Shown piece after piece: positions 33,514-42,383 of a stretch of DNA of 46,203 nucleotides. Positions within the stretch are counted from its first letter, which is position 1; each line of letters begins with the position of its first letter. Position numbers and translations under genes: made by a program. A model generated the notes under the pieces. That model did no database searches. It saw nothing but the letters and a program-made list of their open reading frames with translations, and had not been told where the DNA came from. The stretch comes from JAGLTN01 sp023135255 (lineage in GTDB: Bacteria > Planctomycetota > Phycisphaerae > Sedimentisphaerales > Anaerobacaceae), in assembly GCA_030639495.1 (NCBI GenBank), contig DAOWCP010000006.1:1-46203 (forward strand), read 5' to 3'.

Positions 33514-34566
33514 ATGAATACCCACATCGGCAACAATTCGATAACTGATCCACCCGTAATAGGCATAACAATGGGTGATCCCATGGGCATAGGTCCTGAG
33601 GTTATCATAAAAGCCCTCGCTGATCCGCAAATCCGAAAGTCGGCGAAATTCATTATTTTCTCAATGGAGGAAACTCTTCGTTACATCGCTGACAAAGCAG
33701 AGATCGAACCTTTCTGGAAAAGATGCCAGCATGAAAAAATAAACAGAGACTTTCCCTGTAAGGTTTTAGTCGCCGATTACGATGAATTTTCCATTCCCCT
33801 CTGGTCAAACAAACCAAGTAAAGAAGCAGGTCATGCCTCAATTAAATTTTGTTTCGATGCGATAGAAGCTGCGCAAATGCAGATTATAGACGCCGTAGTG
33901 ACAGCGCCGATAAATAAAACCTGCTGGAAGATGGCAGGGGCAACCTGGCCTGGTCATACAGAATTATTCGCTGATAAATGTAAGTCACCTCGAAAGGTGA
34001 TGATGTTCGTCGCCGGTGAATTAAAACTGGCCCTGGCAACGATACACGAGGCTCTGTTCGAGATACGTCATAAATTTACCATAGGCTGTGTCTTTGAGCC
34101 TATCGACCTGCTCAACGACGCTCTCAAAGAATATTTCAAAATTGAAAATCCGAAAATCGGCGTCGCAGCCCTGAACCCGCACGCCGGTGAAAATGGTCAA
34201 TTCGGCGATGAAGAACACAGAATAATCGAACCTGCAATACTGCTCGCACAGGAAGTCGGAATCAACTGCTCAGGCCCCTACCCCGCAGATACATTGTTCT
34301 TAAAAGCCATAAATGGCGAGTTCGACGCTGTTGTTGCAATGTACCATGACCAGGGAATGATCCCAATTAAACTTCTGGCATTTGAAGATGCGGTAAATAT
34401 TACCATCGGTATCCCGATAATCAGAACCTCACCCGCACACGGAACAGCTTTTGAAATAGCAGGCAAAAACATAGCTAACCCGGCAAGTATGAAGTCCGCA
34501 ATAATAACCGCAATTCAAATGGCTAATACAAAAAAAGCTAACCAGAAGATCGCTACGAGTCCGTAA
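33514..34566 (+). CDS. pdxA: 4-hydroxythreonine-4-phosphate dehydrogenase
   Basis: 350 residues, family length. Markers: IGITMGDPMGIGPEVIIKAL near the N-terminus, metal-site motif TWPGHTELFA, substrate loop with NPHAGENGQFGDEE, and MYHDQGMIPIKLLAFEDAVN with metal His/Asp. NAD-dependent oxidation step of pyridoxal phosphate synthesis. Overlap/spacing with neighbours (10 bases after ribE, one base before rsmA) shows one operon, a pdxA-rsmA pairing also seen in Proteobacteria. Confidence 0.96.
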   Translation: MNTHIGNNSITDPPVIGITMGDPMGIGPEVIIKALADPQIRKSAKFIIFSMEETLRYIADKAEIEPFWKRCQHEKINRDFPCKVLVADYDEFSIPLWSNKPSKEAGHASIKFCFDAIEAAQMQIIDAVVTAPINKTCWKMAGATWPGHTELFADKCKSPRKVMMFVAGELKLALATIHEALFEIRHKFTIGCVFEPIDLLNDALKEYFKIENPKIGVAALNPHAGENGQFGDEEHRIIEPAILLAQEVGINCSGPYPADTLFLKAINGEFDAVVAMYHDQGMIPIKLLAFEDAVNITIGIPIIRTSPAHGTAFEIAGKNIANPASMKSAIITAIQMANTKKANQKIATSP

Positions 34567-34567
34567 A

Positions 34568-35452
34568 ATGCAAACTAAACACCAAATCCAGCAACTATTA
34601 GCAGCCTCAGCAATCGGGCCCAACAAACGTTTCGGCCAAAACTTCCTCATCGACCTGAACATCATGCGTTTCATTATCGACACCGCCGCAATCACAATAG
34701 ATGACGTCGTCCTGGAAGTAGGCACAGGCACAGGTTCCCTCACCGAGGGTCTGGCCGAACAAGCTGGCAAAGTGATCACTGTTGAGATCGACACAAAAAT
34801 CGCAAAGATAGCGAAGAAACAGTTAGCCGATCTCGAAAACGTCGAATTTATCAACGCTGACGTACTCCATAAAAAAAGCAGCCTCAACCCCGATGTCCTG
34901 GAAGCTGTAAAAAATGCCCGCAGTAACGCCAAAGGCCGATTCATGCTTGTAGCAAACCTGCCTTACGCCGCTGCATCGCCTTTAATGATAAACCTGGTTA
35001 CCGGAAAATTATTTGTCGAAAGCATGTACGTCACGATACAAAAAGAAGTCGCAGAAAGAATGACCGCCCCGCCAGGAAGCAAACATTATGGAACTTTAAG
35101 CATTATCCTCAGCGCCACGGGCGATATCAAAATAATAAAAAAATTAAAGCCGGTAGTATTCTGGCCCGCACCGAAAGTTGATTCTGCAATTGTAACCTAC
35201 CTCCGAAATAGCGAAAAAGTAAACCTGATAAAGGACATGTCGATTTTAAGTCAAATCATAAATCTCTTCATGCAGCACAGAAGAAAAATGGTAAAAGCCA
35301 GCACCAAATTTGCAACCGGCAAACTCAAAAATGTCACCGATTGGTCCGGGATATTCTCTAAATGTCAAATCAAACCAACAGACAGACCTGGAGAAATAAC
35401 CCCTCAGCAATATGTCAACTTAGCAAACCTATGCTGCGATTACTTAGTGTAA
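34568..35452 (+). CDS. rsmA: 16S rRNA dimethyladenosine transferase KsgA
   Basis: 294 residues. GPNKRFGQNFLIDLNIM N-terminus, SAM loop VLEVGTGTGSLTEGLA and the catalytic NLPYAAASPLM are present, plus the C-terminal helical domain. Dimethylates two adenines near the 3' end of 16S rRNA. One base after pdxA. Its last codons overlap the convergent galM gene by 13 bases. Confidence 0.96.
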   Translation: MQTKHQIQQLLAASAIGPNKRFGQNFLIDLNIMRFIIDTAAITIDDVVLEVGTGTGSLTEGLAEQAGKVITVEIDTKIAKIAKKQLADLENVEFINADVLHKKSSLNPDVLEAVKNARSNAKGRFMLVANLPYAAASPLMINLVTGKLFVESMYVTIQKEVAERMTAPPGSKHYGTLSIILSATGDIKIIKKLKPVVFWPAPKVDSAIVTYLRNSEKVNLIKDMSILSQIINLFMQHRRKMVKASTKFATGKLKNVTDWSGIFSKCQIKPTDRPGEITPQQYVNLANLCCDYLV

Positions 35453-36624
35453 AATTTATGAACTGTCAGGTGGTTGTACATCTGGCCAGGCTTTAGCACA
35501 ACCGATGGAAATTTAGGTTTATTAGGCGAATCCGGAAAATGCTGAGTCTCAAGACACAAACCTGAATGTTTTTTATAAACCCTGCCGCCCTTACCTGTTA
35601 TCGAACCATCGAGAAAATTACCGCTGTAAAACTGTATACCGGGTTCTGTTGTGTAAATATCCATCGCTCTGCCGCTTTTCAGCTCATATAGCTGTGCAGC
35701 TAAAGCAAGTTTCCCGTCACTACTATTAAGTACATAATTATGGTCATACCCGCCGGCAACCTCACCGATCCTTGAACCAATAGCCTTAGCTGTTGTAAAG
35801 TCCATCGCCGTACCCTTGACAGCCTTGATCTCACCTGTCGGTATCAGCGTCTCATCAACTGGCGTATAATTATCCGCGACCAAACTCAACTCATGACCAA
35901 GAATATCGCCCTCACCAGCAAGGTTAAAATAACTATGACCCGTCAGATTAATAACCGTTGCCTTGTCGGTAAAAGCACTATAAGCAATCTTAAGTTCATC
36001 TTCATTTGTCAGACTATACGTAGCAGAAACAACCAATGTCCCCGGATACCCTTCCTCGCCATCTTTGCTGACATATATAAGCTTAAGCCCAACACTATCC
36101 TCAGTTTTCGTCTCTTCTGCTAACCACACGACCTTATCATACCCTTTCACGCCGCCATGAAGATGATTCTCACCATCGTTAGTAGCAAGCTGATATTCCT
36201 TACCATCAAGTGTGAATTTGCCCTTAGCAATTCGGTTGCCATACCGACCTACAATAGCACCAAAGTAAGGCGTCTTTTCGAGATACCCATCTAAACTATC
36301 ATATCCAAGCGTAATATCGCCAAGCTTGCCATCCTTGTCCGCCGTCTCAATCGAAGTAACTATTGCCCCATAGTTGGTTATCTTAACTCTCATCCCATTT
36401 TTATTTGTCAATGTATAAAGGTTTACAGGCTTGTCATCTACCCTGCCAAATGGCTCAACAGTAATCGTCAGCCCAGCAGTTTCAATATCCCCTTTTTTCT
36501 GAGCTGGCGATGATACAGCCTTGGCTTTGGGTTCAGCTGATTTATCCTCAGGAGATTGCTTTTTACAGCCGGAAAAACTCAAAGTTGCCGCTATCATCAA
36601 ACAAATAAACATTTTAGTTTTCAC
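35440..36624 (-). CDS. Aldose 1-epimerase lipoprotein (GalM-like)
   Basis: 394 residues. Lipoprotein signal with lipobox SFSGC, a short linker (about 20-55) and a galactose-mutarotase fold with NHLHGGVKGYDKVVW (catalytic His region), GHSYFNLAGEG and LSLVADNYTPVDETLIPTGEI. Interconverts alpha and beta anomers of sugars, here at the cell surface, next to two glycosidases (GH2, GH27). The GTG at 36624 is chosen since AAGGAG lies seven bases ahead; the frame's first TTG touches the ribosome site. Faces rsmA convergently. Confidence 0.92.
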   Translation of the reverse strand: MKTKMFICLMIAATLSFSGCKKQSPEDKSAEPKAKAVSSPAQKKGDIETAGLTITVEPFGRVDDKPVNLYTLTNKNGMRVKITNYGAIVTSIETADKDGKLGDITLGYDSLDGYLEKTPYFGAIVGRYGNRIAKGKFTLDGKEYQLATNDGENHLHGGVKGYDKVVWLAEETKTEDSVGLKLIYVSKDGEEGYPGTLVVSATYSLTNEDELKIAYSAFTDKATVINLTGHSYFNLAGEGDILGHELSLVADNYTPVDETLIPTGEIKAVKGTAMDFTTAKAIGSRIGEVAGGYDHNYVLNSSDGKLALAAQLYELKSGRAMDIYTTEPGIQFYSGNFLDGSITGKGGRVYKKHSGLCLETQHFPDSPNKPKFPSVVLKPGQMYNHLTVHKFYTK

Positions 36625-36755
36625 AATCAATCTCCTTGCTATAAATTATGCGGTCAAATTCTTTAACGATACAGCAGAGTATACTCATCATAAGTAAAAT
36701 AGCAAAAAAAATATAAGTTAAGGACTTTTCCAAAAAATCATTTTTATTAAACTAT

Positions 36756-36784
36756 TTTCGGTTTGTGCTAAACTTGTGTATAAT
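36756..36784 (+). promoter_or_regulatory. Possible promoter of the GH2 gene
   Basis: Perfect TATAAT at 36779-36784 with a weak -35 (TTTCGG, 17-base spacer), 35 bases ahead of the start codon. Confidence 0.4.
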
Positions 36785-36819
36785 CTGCAATAATCAAAAT
36801 TAATCAGGAGAATCAGAAT

Positions 36820-39084
36820 ATGGTATTTAAAACAAAGCTTTTCAAAACAGCCTGTCTTAGCTGTTGCATTACCGCCATGATCTTGCTTTCATCTTCTTCT
36901 GCATCGGCTAAATGGCAAAAGGCTAAAGGCCCCTTAAACACCATCTGGACAGATTCTGTAACTGCTGATAACGCTCACCGGCAATACCCTCGCCCACAGA
37001 TGGTACGCAAAGATTGGCAATCTCTCAACGGCCTTTGGGAATACGCTATAAGACCAACCGCCAGCTTAAAACCGGAAAATTTTGACGGGCAGATTTTAGT
37101 ACCATTCCCCGTAGAGTCAGCGCTTTCAGGTGTAGCCAAGCCAGTAAACAAACCAAACCGCCTTTGGTATAAACGAAAATTCAGCGTAAATAGCAAATGG
37201 ATCGGTAAAAAAATACTTCTCCATTTTGACGCTGTCGACTGGGAAACCACAGTCTGGCTCAACGGAAAAATGATCGGCTCACATAGAGGTGGATACCACC
37301 CGTTCACCTTTGACATAACCAAACACCTTACCAAAGACACGCAGCAGGAAATTGTCATCTCCGTATGGGACCCATCGCAAGAAGGATCCCAGCCCTGCGG
37401 AAAACAATACACCACACCCCAAACACATGGCTGCCGATACACCTCAACAACCGGCATCTGGCAAAGCGTCTGGCTCGAACCAGTATCGCAGACTTATATC
37501 AAAAATATAAAATTAACTCCCGATATCGACAACCAACAGTTAAAAGTAGAGGTGATATATTCAAGTGATGCCTCTGGTTATAAAATCCACGCAAAAGCAA
37601 AACAAGGCCTCTCCACAAAAGATAACCAAACCGTTCCTGCAGGACAAAAAATCTTTTTGAAAATCAAAAACCCAAAACTCTGGTCGCCCGACGACCCTTT
37701 TCTTTACGACCTCGAACTAACACTCAGAGACAAACAAGACCAAATAGTCGATGAAGTAAAAAGCTATTTCGGCATGCGGAAAATCTCCCTCGGCAAAGAC
37801 AACGATGGTCTGACAAGAATATTCCTCAACAATAAACCAATATTCCTTTGCGGCCCACTCGACCAGGGATTCTGGCCTGACGGCATCCACACCGCACCCT
37901 CCGACCAGGCTCTAAAATATGACATCGAAACCATGAAAACACTTGGCTTCAATGTCTCTCGCAAACATGTAAAAGTTGAAATGAGGCGATGGTATTACCA
38001 CTGTGACAAACTCGGACTGCTCGTCTGGCAGGATATGCCGAGCAATAAAAAAACTCCCCAAAACAAACCTCAATTCGAAAAAGAACTCAACCGAATGATA
38101 GACAACCTCTACAACCACCCTTCAGTGGTAATATGGTCTATCTTCAATGAAGGCTGGGGCGAATTTGACAGCGAAAGACTTGCTGCAATGGTAAAACAAA
38201 AGGACCCGACAAGGCTCGTAAATCAAGTCAGCGGAGGACTCAACAACAAAGCAGGTGACATCAAAGACATCCACAACTATCCATCGCCGGGCTGCCCCAA
38301 ACCAGAGGCAAACAGGGCTGTCGGTATGGGTGAAACAGGTGGTATGGGATTACTAACAGAAGATCATATGTGGCAAAAAGAGATGAACTGGGGCTACAGC
38401 AATTTTGAAACCGCCAACCAACTGACAGAAGAATACATCAGACTCCTCAGAGGTGCACACATATTAAAAAGCATAGGCCTGTCCGCCGCAATATACACTC
38501 AGATATCGGATATCGAAACAGAGATCAATGGTCTGATAACCTACGACCGAAAAATCTTCAAAGTAAATCTGGAAAAATTTGCAGCCGCTGTAAAAAAACT
38601 CCAACAAACACCACCAAAAATATACACCATAACACCAAGCTCAAGAAAACAGGCAATCTTGTGGAGCTACACAACAACCACTCCCGATATAAAATGGAAC
38701 AAGCCCGGTTTTGATTTTTCTTCATGGAAAAAAGCACCAGCCGGTTTCGGAACAAAAACCTTCGGCTCCGTAGTCAGAACTAAATGGACTTCACAGGATA
38801 TCTGGTTAAGGAGAAATTTCGAGCTTGAAACATTGAATTTTAATGAACCCTACCTGTATATAAACCAAAATGACAACGCAGAAGTATATATCAACTCAAT
38901 AATGGTTGACAGACTGCCCTATAGCACCGAAGATTATGTTCTTGTACCTTTGAGCAAAAATATAATAGAATCTTTCAAAATAGGAAAAAATTATATAGCG
39001 ATACATTGCAAACAGACAAGAAAAGATGGTCAGTACATAGACGCAGGAATTATAGATGCCATAGACTATACTGATCCTAATTGA
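36820..39084 (+). CDS. Secreted glycoside hydrolase family 2 enzyme (beta-galactosidase-like)
   Basis: 754 residues. Signal peptide (about 1-30, SASA), jelly-roll sugar-binding domain (about 55-220; WYKRKFSV, DAVDWETTVWLNGK), Ig-like domain (225-320), TIM barrel (325-600) with acid/base Glu444 in WSIFNEGWG and a likely nucleophile Glu in GMGETGG, then a C-terminal beta domain (about 635-750). It removes terminal beta-linked sugars from polysaccharides outside the cell. The last residues YTDPN and stop come from the inserted repeat that begins at 39067. AGGAGA site ahead of ATG. Precedes a GH27 enzyme on the same strand. Confidence 0.92.
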   Translation: MVFKTKLFKTACLSCCITAMILLSSSSASAKWQKAKGPLNTIWTDSVTADNAHRQYPRPQMVRKDWQSLNGLWEYAIRPTASLKPENFDGQILVPFPVESALSGVAKPVNKPNRLWYKRKFSVNSKWIGKKILLHFDAVDWETTVWLNGKMIGSHRGGYHPFTFDITKHLTKDTQQEIVISVWDPSQEGSQPCGKQYTTPQTHGCRYTSTTGIWQSVWLEPVSQTYIKNIKLTPDIDNQQLKVEVIYSSDASGYKIHAKAKQGLSTKDNQTVPAGQKIFLKIKNPKLWSPDDPFLYDLELTLRDKQDQIVDEVKSYFGMRKISLGKDNDGLTRIFLNNKPIFLCGPLDQGFWPDGIHTAPSDQALKYDIETMKTLGFNVSRKHVKVEMRRWYYHCDKLGLLVWQDMPSNKKTPQNKPQFEKELNRMIDNLYNHPSVVIWSIFNEGWGEFDSERLAAMVKQKDPTRLVNQVSGGLNNKAGDIKDIHNYPSPGCPKPEANRAVGMGETGGMGLLTEDHMWQKEMNWGYSNFETANQLTEEYIRLLRGAHILKSIGLSAAIYTQISDIETEINGLITYDRKIFKVNLEKFAAAVKKLQQTPPKIYTITPSSRKQAILWSYTTTTPDIKWNKPGFDFSSWKKAPAGFGTKTFGSVVRTKWTSQDIWLRRNFELETLNFNEPYLYINQNDNAEVYINSIMVDRLPYSTEDYVLVPLSKNIIESFKIGKNYIAIHCKQTRKDGQYIDAGIIDAIDYTDPN

Positions 39085-39168
39085 ATTTTACCGTTTATAC
39101 GCGGGTGAATAACTTAAAAATAAGAAGTTATGGATTTATTCGCGGAAATTTCTTACCCTGAAAGGTAT
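39067..39168 (+). repeat. Copy 7 of the ~100-bp hairpin repeat
   Basis: Begins inside the GH2 gene (TATACTGATCCTAATTGA gives Y-T-D-P-N-stop) and ends CCCTGAAAGGTATGA, 27 bases before the GH27 start. In the inner helix GGTGAAT replaces GGTAAAT but still pairs as G-U. Confidence 0.92.
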
Positions 39169-39195
39169 GAATGAAAATTCTTTAAGGAAATAATC

Positions 39196-40569
39196 ATGGA
39201 TAGATTAAACAGAAGGCAATTCATCAGTATAACCGCATTATCTTCAGCAGGACTTCTTGTTTGCGGATGCGGAGAAGAAAACAAAGCTTCAACAAAATTC
39301 GCTAAAGCGATTCTGAAGACTCTACCTGCAGAAAGAAAATTCAACCCCGCAAGGCTAACCCCAAAGCCGCCTCTTGGTTTTAACAGCTATGATTGTTACG
39401 GAGGAGGTACTTACGCGAACGAAGAAAACATCCTCGCAAACATGGAAGTCTTCGCCAAAAAATTAAAACCCCATGGCTACAAATATTTCACAATAGATGC
39501 CGGTTGGTTCATAAATTCAGATGATCGTTGGATTCAAACAGACGAATACGGAAGAATACTACCATCTAAAACAAATTTCCCAAACGGACTCGAAGCTATC
39601 ATTAAAAGGGCGCATAAGCTCAAAATCAAATTCGGTCTGTGGATGATCAGAGGCGTTAACCGCCAAGCTGTTGAAAAAAAGCTGAAAATTAAAAGTTCAA
39701 ATTATACCCTTGCTGATATCGCCGACAAAGAAAACGTCTGCCCATGGTGCCAATACAATTACGGCGTTAATATGAAACACCCCGCCGCCCAGAAATATTA
39801 TGACTCTGTTCTGGAACTGCTTGCCGAATGGGGACTCGACTTCGTCAAATACGATGACATCGAAGAACACCCAGCTGAGATAGAAGCTGTTGCACGAGCC
39901 ATAAACAATTCCAAAAGAGATATTGTCTTTAGTATTTCACCCGGAAACAACGTCAACCCCGATTACAGAACCAGCTATCGAATGGCAAACATGCTCCGCG
40001 TTAGCGGCGATATCTGGGACAACAGAAAAAGCATCGAAAAAACCTTCCAGCGATGGGAACTGATGCAGAAATTTGGAGGCAGAGGCTTCTGGATCGACCT
40101 GGATATGATCCCATTCGGAACCCTTGACGTCCACGATAAAGAAAAAACCAGAACAGACAATTTCACCCCCGACCAGAGATATACATTTATAACACAAAGA
40201 GCGTTAGCAGCATCGCCTTTGATTATGGGCGGCGAACTAACTACAACAAGCGATGAAATATTCGACATAATCACTAACAAAGAAATGCTCAAATGCAACC
40301 AGAACGCCGTAACAGGGAAACTCATCGCTCGAGGCGATAACATCGACATTTGGAAAACAAAACACAAGAAAAAACAGGACCAAGGCTGGATAGGTATCTT
40401 TAACCGAAACCAAACAGCAACAAAATTCAGCGCCACAAAAGAGCAGCTAAAACTCAACCCAAAACGTAAATACAGCTTTTACGACATCTGGAACAAGAAA
40501 AAAATTAAAAATGCCGACACTTACCAATTCGATATCGGCCCAGACGGCGTAGTATTTTTGAAATACTAA
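39196..40569 (+). CDS. Alpha-galactosidase-like GH27 enzyme, Tat-exported lipoprotein
   Basis: 457 residues. A twin-arginine signal (LNRRQFISITALSSAG) ends in a lipobox-like VCGC, so the enzyme is probably anchored outside. A GH27/GH36-type barrel follows: KPPLGFNSYDCYGGG, TIDAGWF, nucleophile Asp220 in DFVKYDD and a second Asp at 272-275 in GDIWDN. A short beta domain ends the protein. Cleaves alpha-galactosides or related alpha-linked sugars. Own AAGGAA site. Lies with GH2 and GalM, which together look like a small galactose-release module (inference). An intrinsic terminator follows. Confidence 0.92.
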   Translation: MDRLNRRQFISITALSSAGLLVCGCGEENKASTKFAKAILKTLPAERKFNPARLTPKPPLGFNSYDCYGGGTYANEENILANMEVFAKKLKPHGYKYFTIDAGWFINSDDRWIQTDEYGRILPSKTNFPNGLEAIIKRAHKLKIKFGLWMIRGVNRQAVEKKLKIKSSNYTLADIADKENVCPWCQYNYGVNMKHPAAQKYYDSVLELLAEWGLDFVKYDDIEEHPAEIEAVARAINNSKRDIVFSISPGNNVNPDYRTSYRMANMLRVSGDIWDNRKSIEKTFQRWELMQKFGGRGFWIDLDMIPFGTLDVHDKEKTRTDNFTPDQRYTFITQRALAASPLIMGGELTTTSDEIFDIITNKEMLKCNQNAVTGKLIARGDNIDIWKTKHKKKQDQGWIGIFNRNQTATKFSATKEQLKLNPKRKYSFYDIWNKKKIKNADTYQFDIGPDGVVFLKY

Positions 40570-40591
40570 ACCGCAAAAATATAACCTACTC

Positions 40592-40627
40592 CAAAAGCAG
40601 AGCCTGCTGTAGGCTCTGCTTTTTTTA
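40592..40627 (+). terminator. Intrinsic terminator after the GH27 gene
   Basis: AAAAGCAGAGCC pairs with GGCTCTGCTTTT around a seven-base loop, then more T. Starts 23 bases after the stop. Confidence 0.88.
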
Positions 40628-40683
40628 TCTCCACGAAAAATAGTTTAATATTCACCAGCCGCTGATTTTAAACACTATAAAAG

Positions 40684-40711
40684 TTGATTTAGAGGCCAAT
40701 TATGCTATAAT
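40684..40711 (+). promoter_or_regulatory. Promoter of the 40745 pseudopilin gene
   Basis: TTGATT (40684-40689), 16-base spacer, TGC-TATAAT (perfect -10 at 40706-40711, extended by TG). Confidence 0.7.
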
Positions 40712-40744
40712 ACAACTGTAGATATTTACATGAAAGAATCGTTT

Positions 40745-41518
40745 ATGTATAAACAAAAACAAGCCTTCACCCTTGTAGAACTTCTGGTTGTTATTGCGAT
40801 CATCGCACTTCTCATGGGTATCTTAATGCCCGCACTTTCAAGAGCAAGAGACCAGGCAAAAACAATAGCCTGCAGAAGCAATTTAAAAAACCTCGCCCTC
40901 GGATGGGTAATGTATGTAGATGACAACGAAGGCAACCTTGTCGAAGGTGAAACTGGTTGGGTAAAATGGACAGCTCCAGGGGTCGATTTTCTTAATCGAG
41001 AAAAAAAAGACATTAAAGACAGCGACCTTTGGCCTTATATTAATGATTTAGGTGTATACAATTGCCCCGCCGACAGAGCAATGAAAGGCTATACCGATGA
41101 AACAAACAGAGTAATGCCACTGTTTAGAAGCTATGCAATCCCAGGCGGCATGAACGGCAGACACAGCAATTATCTGCCGGGAATAGAAGTTAAAAAATTC
41201 ATGAACATCAAAGCACCCGCAACAAAATATATATTGGTAGAAGAAGACCATGTCGGAGAAGATAACGGCAACTGGGGTTCATGGATATTAAACCCAAAAG
41301 CTGATAACTGGTGGGATGGGATGGCAGTCCTGCATAACAAAAAAGCCTGCCTCGCTTTTGCAGATGGCCACGCGGAAATACACACCTGGGTCGATAAATC
41401 CACAATCGAAGATATGGGAAATCAGCACCTCCAGGGCGTAACCCCTGCTGAAAATGAAGGCGAGGACCTCAAATACATGCAGGACCACTACGAACTGCGA
41501 GTTTACCCTACAGACTGA
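40745..41518 (+). CDS. Prepilin-like protein with H-rich C-terminal motif (DUF1559-like)
   Basis: 257 residues. Prepilin signature FTLVELLVVIAIIALLMG at about 8-25 after a short basic leader. The soluble part follows the planctomycete pattern: CRSNLKNLALGWVMYVDDNEG, YNCPADRAMKG and the late LHNKKACLAFADGHAEIHTW with the typical DGH motif. Role unknown, presumably a pseudopilin of a secretion or surface system. An ATG 15 bases upstream (40730) is possible; 40745 gives the usual short leader. The 3' end overlaps fumarase convergently by 11 bases. Confidence 0.82.
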   Translation: MYKQKQAFTLVELLVVIAIIALLMGILMPALSRARDQAKTIACRSNLKNLALGWVMYVDDNEGNLVEGETGWVKWTAPGVDFLNREKKDIKDSDLWPYINDLGVYNCPADRAMKGYTDETNRVMPLFRSYAIPGGMNGRHSNYLPGIEVKKFMNIKAPATKYILVEEDHVGEDNGNWGSWILNPKADNWWDGMAVLHNKKACLAFADGHAEIHTWVDKSTIEDMGNQHLQGVTPAENEGEDLKYMQDHYELRVYPTD

Positions 41519-42377
41519 TTGTCTTATGCCTGTGTGAGTGACATTCAATATTTACCGCCACCGGCAGCGATGCTATATGACAACCAGCAGTCTCGATCAT
41601 ACAGCCCAAAGCTGTAGTATCACCGCCCAACCCTCCAGGCCCAACTCCAAGCTTATTCACTGCTTTTAAAATGTCCCCTTCAAGCCCAGCATAAAACCCA
41701 TCAGGATTTTTATCCGTCAAATCCCTGAGCAAAGCCTTTTTACTGAGCAAACAGCTCAACTCAAAATTTCCGCCGATCCCCACACCGATTATAAATGGCG
41801 GACACGCATCCGCGCCAGCCTGGCCGGCAACATCAACAACCCACTCGACAACCAATTGCTTATCATCTGTAGGCCGAAACATTCTAAATTGGCTCTTATT
41901 CTCACATCCGCCGCCCTTAGTCATCACCGTAATTTTAAGCTTATCGCCCGGCACGATCTCATGATGAATTATCGCAGGCGTATTAGTTTTAGTATTGCCC
42001 CGCAGATTCAAAGGCTCAGCAACAACGCTCTTACGCAGATACCCTTTCTCATACCCCGCAGCCACACCCGCATTAATAGCAGAAACCACCGCCGAGAGCC
42101 CATCATCTCCCCCGCCCTTAACCGCCACACCTTCACCCTGCTCCACAAAAACAACTGTCAATCCCGTATCCTGACAAAGCGGAATCCCCTCATCTTTCGC
42201 GATCTGCGCATTTTCTATAAGCTTGCCGAGTATATCCACCGCCGCCCGATCAGATTCCTTTTCCCTGGCATTTTCAATAGCCGCCAAAACGTCATCGGGC
42301 AATTCATGACACGCCGATATACAAAGCGACTCAACCGCAGAAACTACTTTGTCATATTTCAAATATCGCAAAGCCAA
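41508..42377 (-). CDS. Class I fumarate hydratase, N-terminal (alpha) part
   Basis: 289 residues, equal to the alpha unit of two-part class I fumarases/tartrate dehydratases. The three 4Fe-4S cysteines are in IPLCQDTGL, KGGGCENKS and DTTALGC. Catalyses fumarate-malate interconversion once joined to a beta unit, but no beta gene is adjacent (downstream is a convergent pseudopilin). The start is a TTG at 42377 or 42371; no ATG is present near the N-terminus. Six bases behind the propeller gene, so probably co-transcribed. Confidence 0.88.
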   Translation of the reverse strand: MALRYLKYDKVVSAVESLCISACHELPDDVLAAIENAREKESDRAAVDILGKLIENAQIAKDEGIPLCQDTGLTVVFVEQGEGVAVKGGGDDGLSAVVSAINAGVAAGYEKGYLRKSVVAEPLNLRGNTKTNTPAIIHHEIVPGDKLKITVMTKGGGCENKSQFRMFRPTDDKQLVVEWVVDVAGQAGADACPPFIIGVGIGGNFELSCLLSKKALLRDLTDKNPDGFYAGLEGDILKAVNKLGVGPGGLGGDTTALGCMIETAGCHIASLPVAVNIECHSHRHKTISL

Positions 42378-42383
42378 AGCCCC

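Noticed and set aside
9585..39168. The dispersed repeats as a CRISPR array or composite transposon
   Set aside because: Copies are far apart with genes between and no cas or transposase gene in the window.
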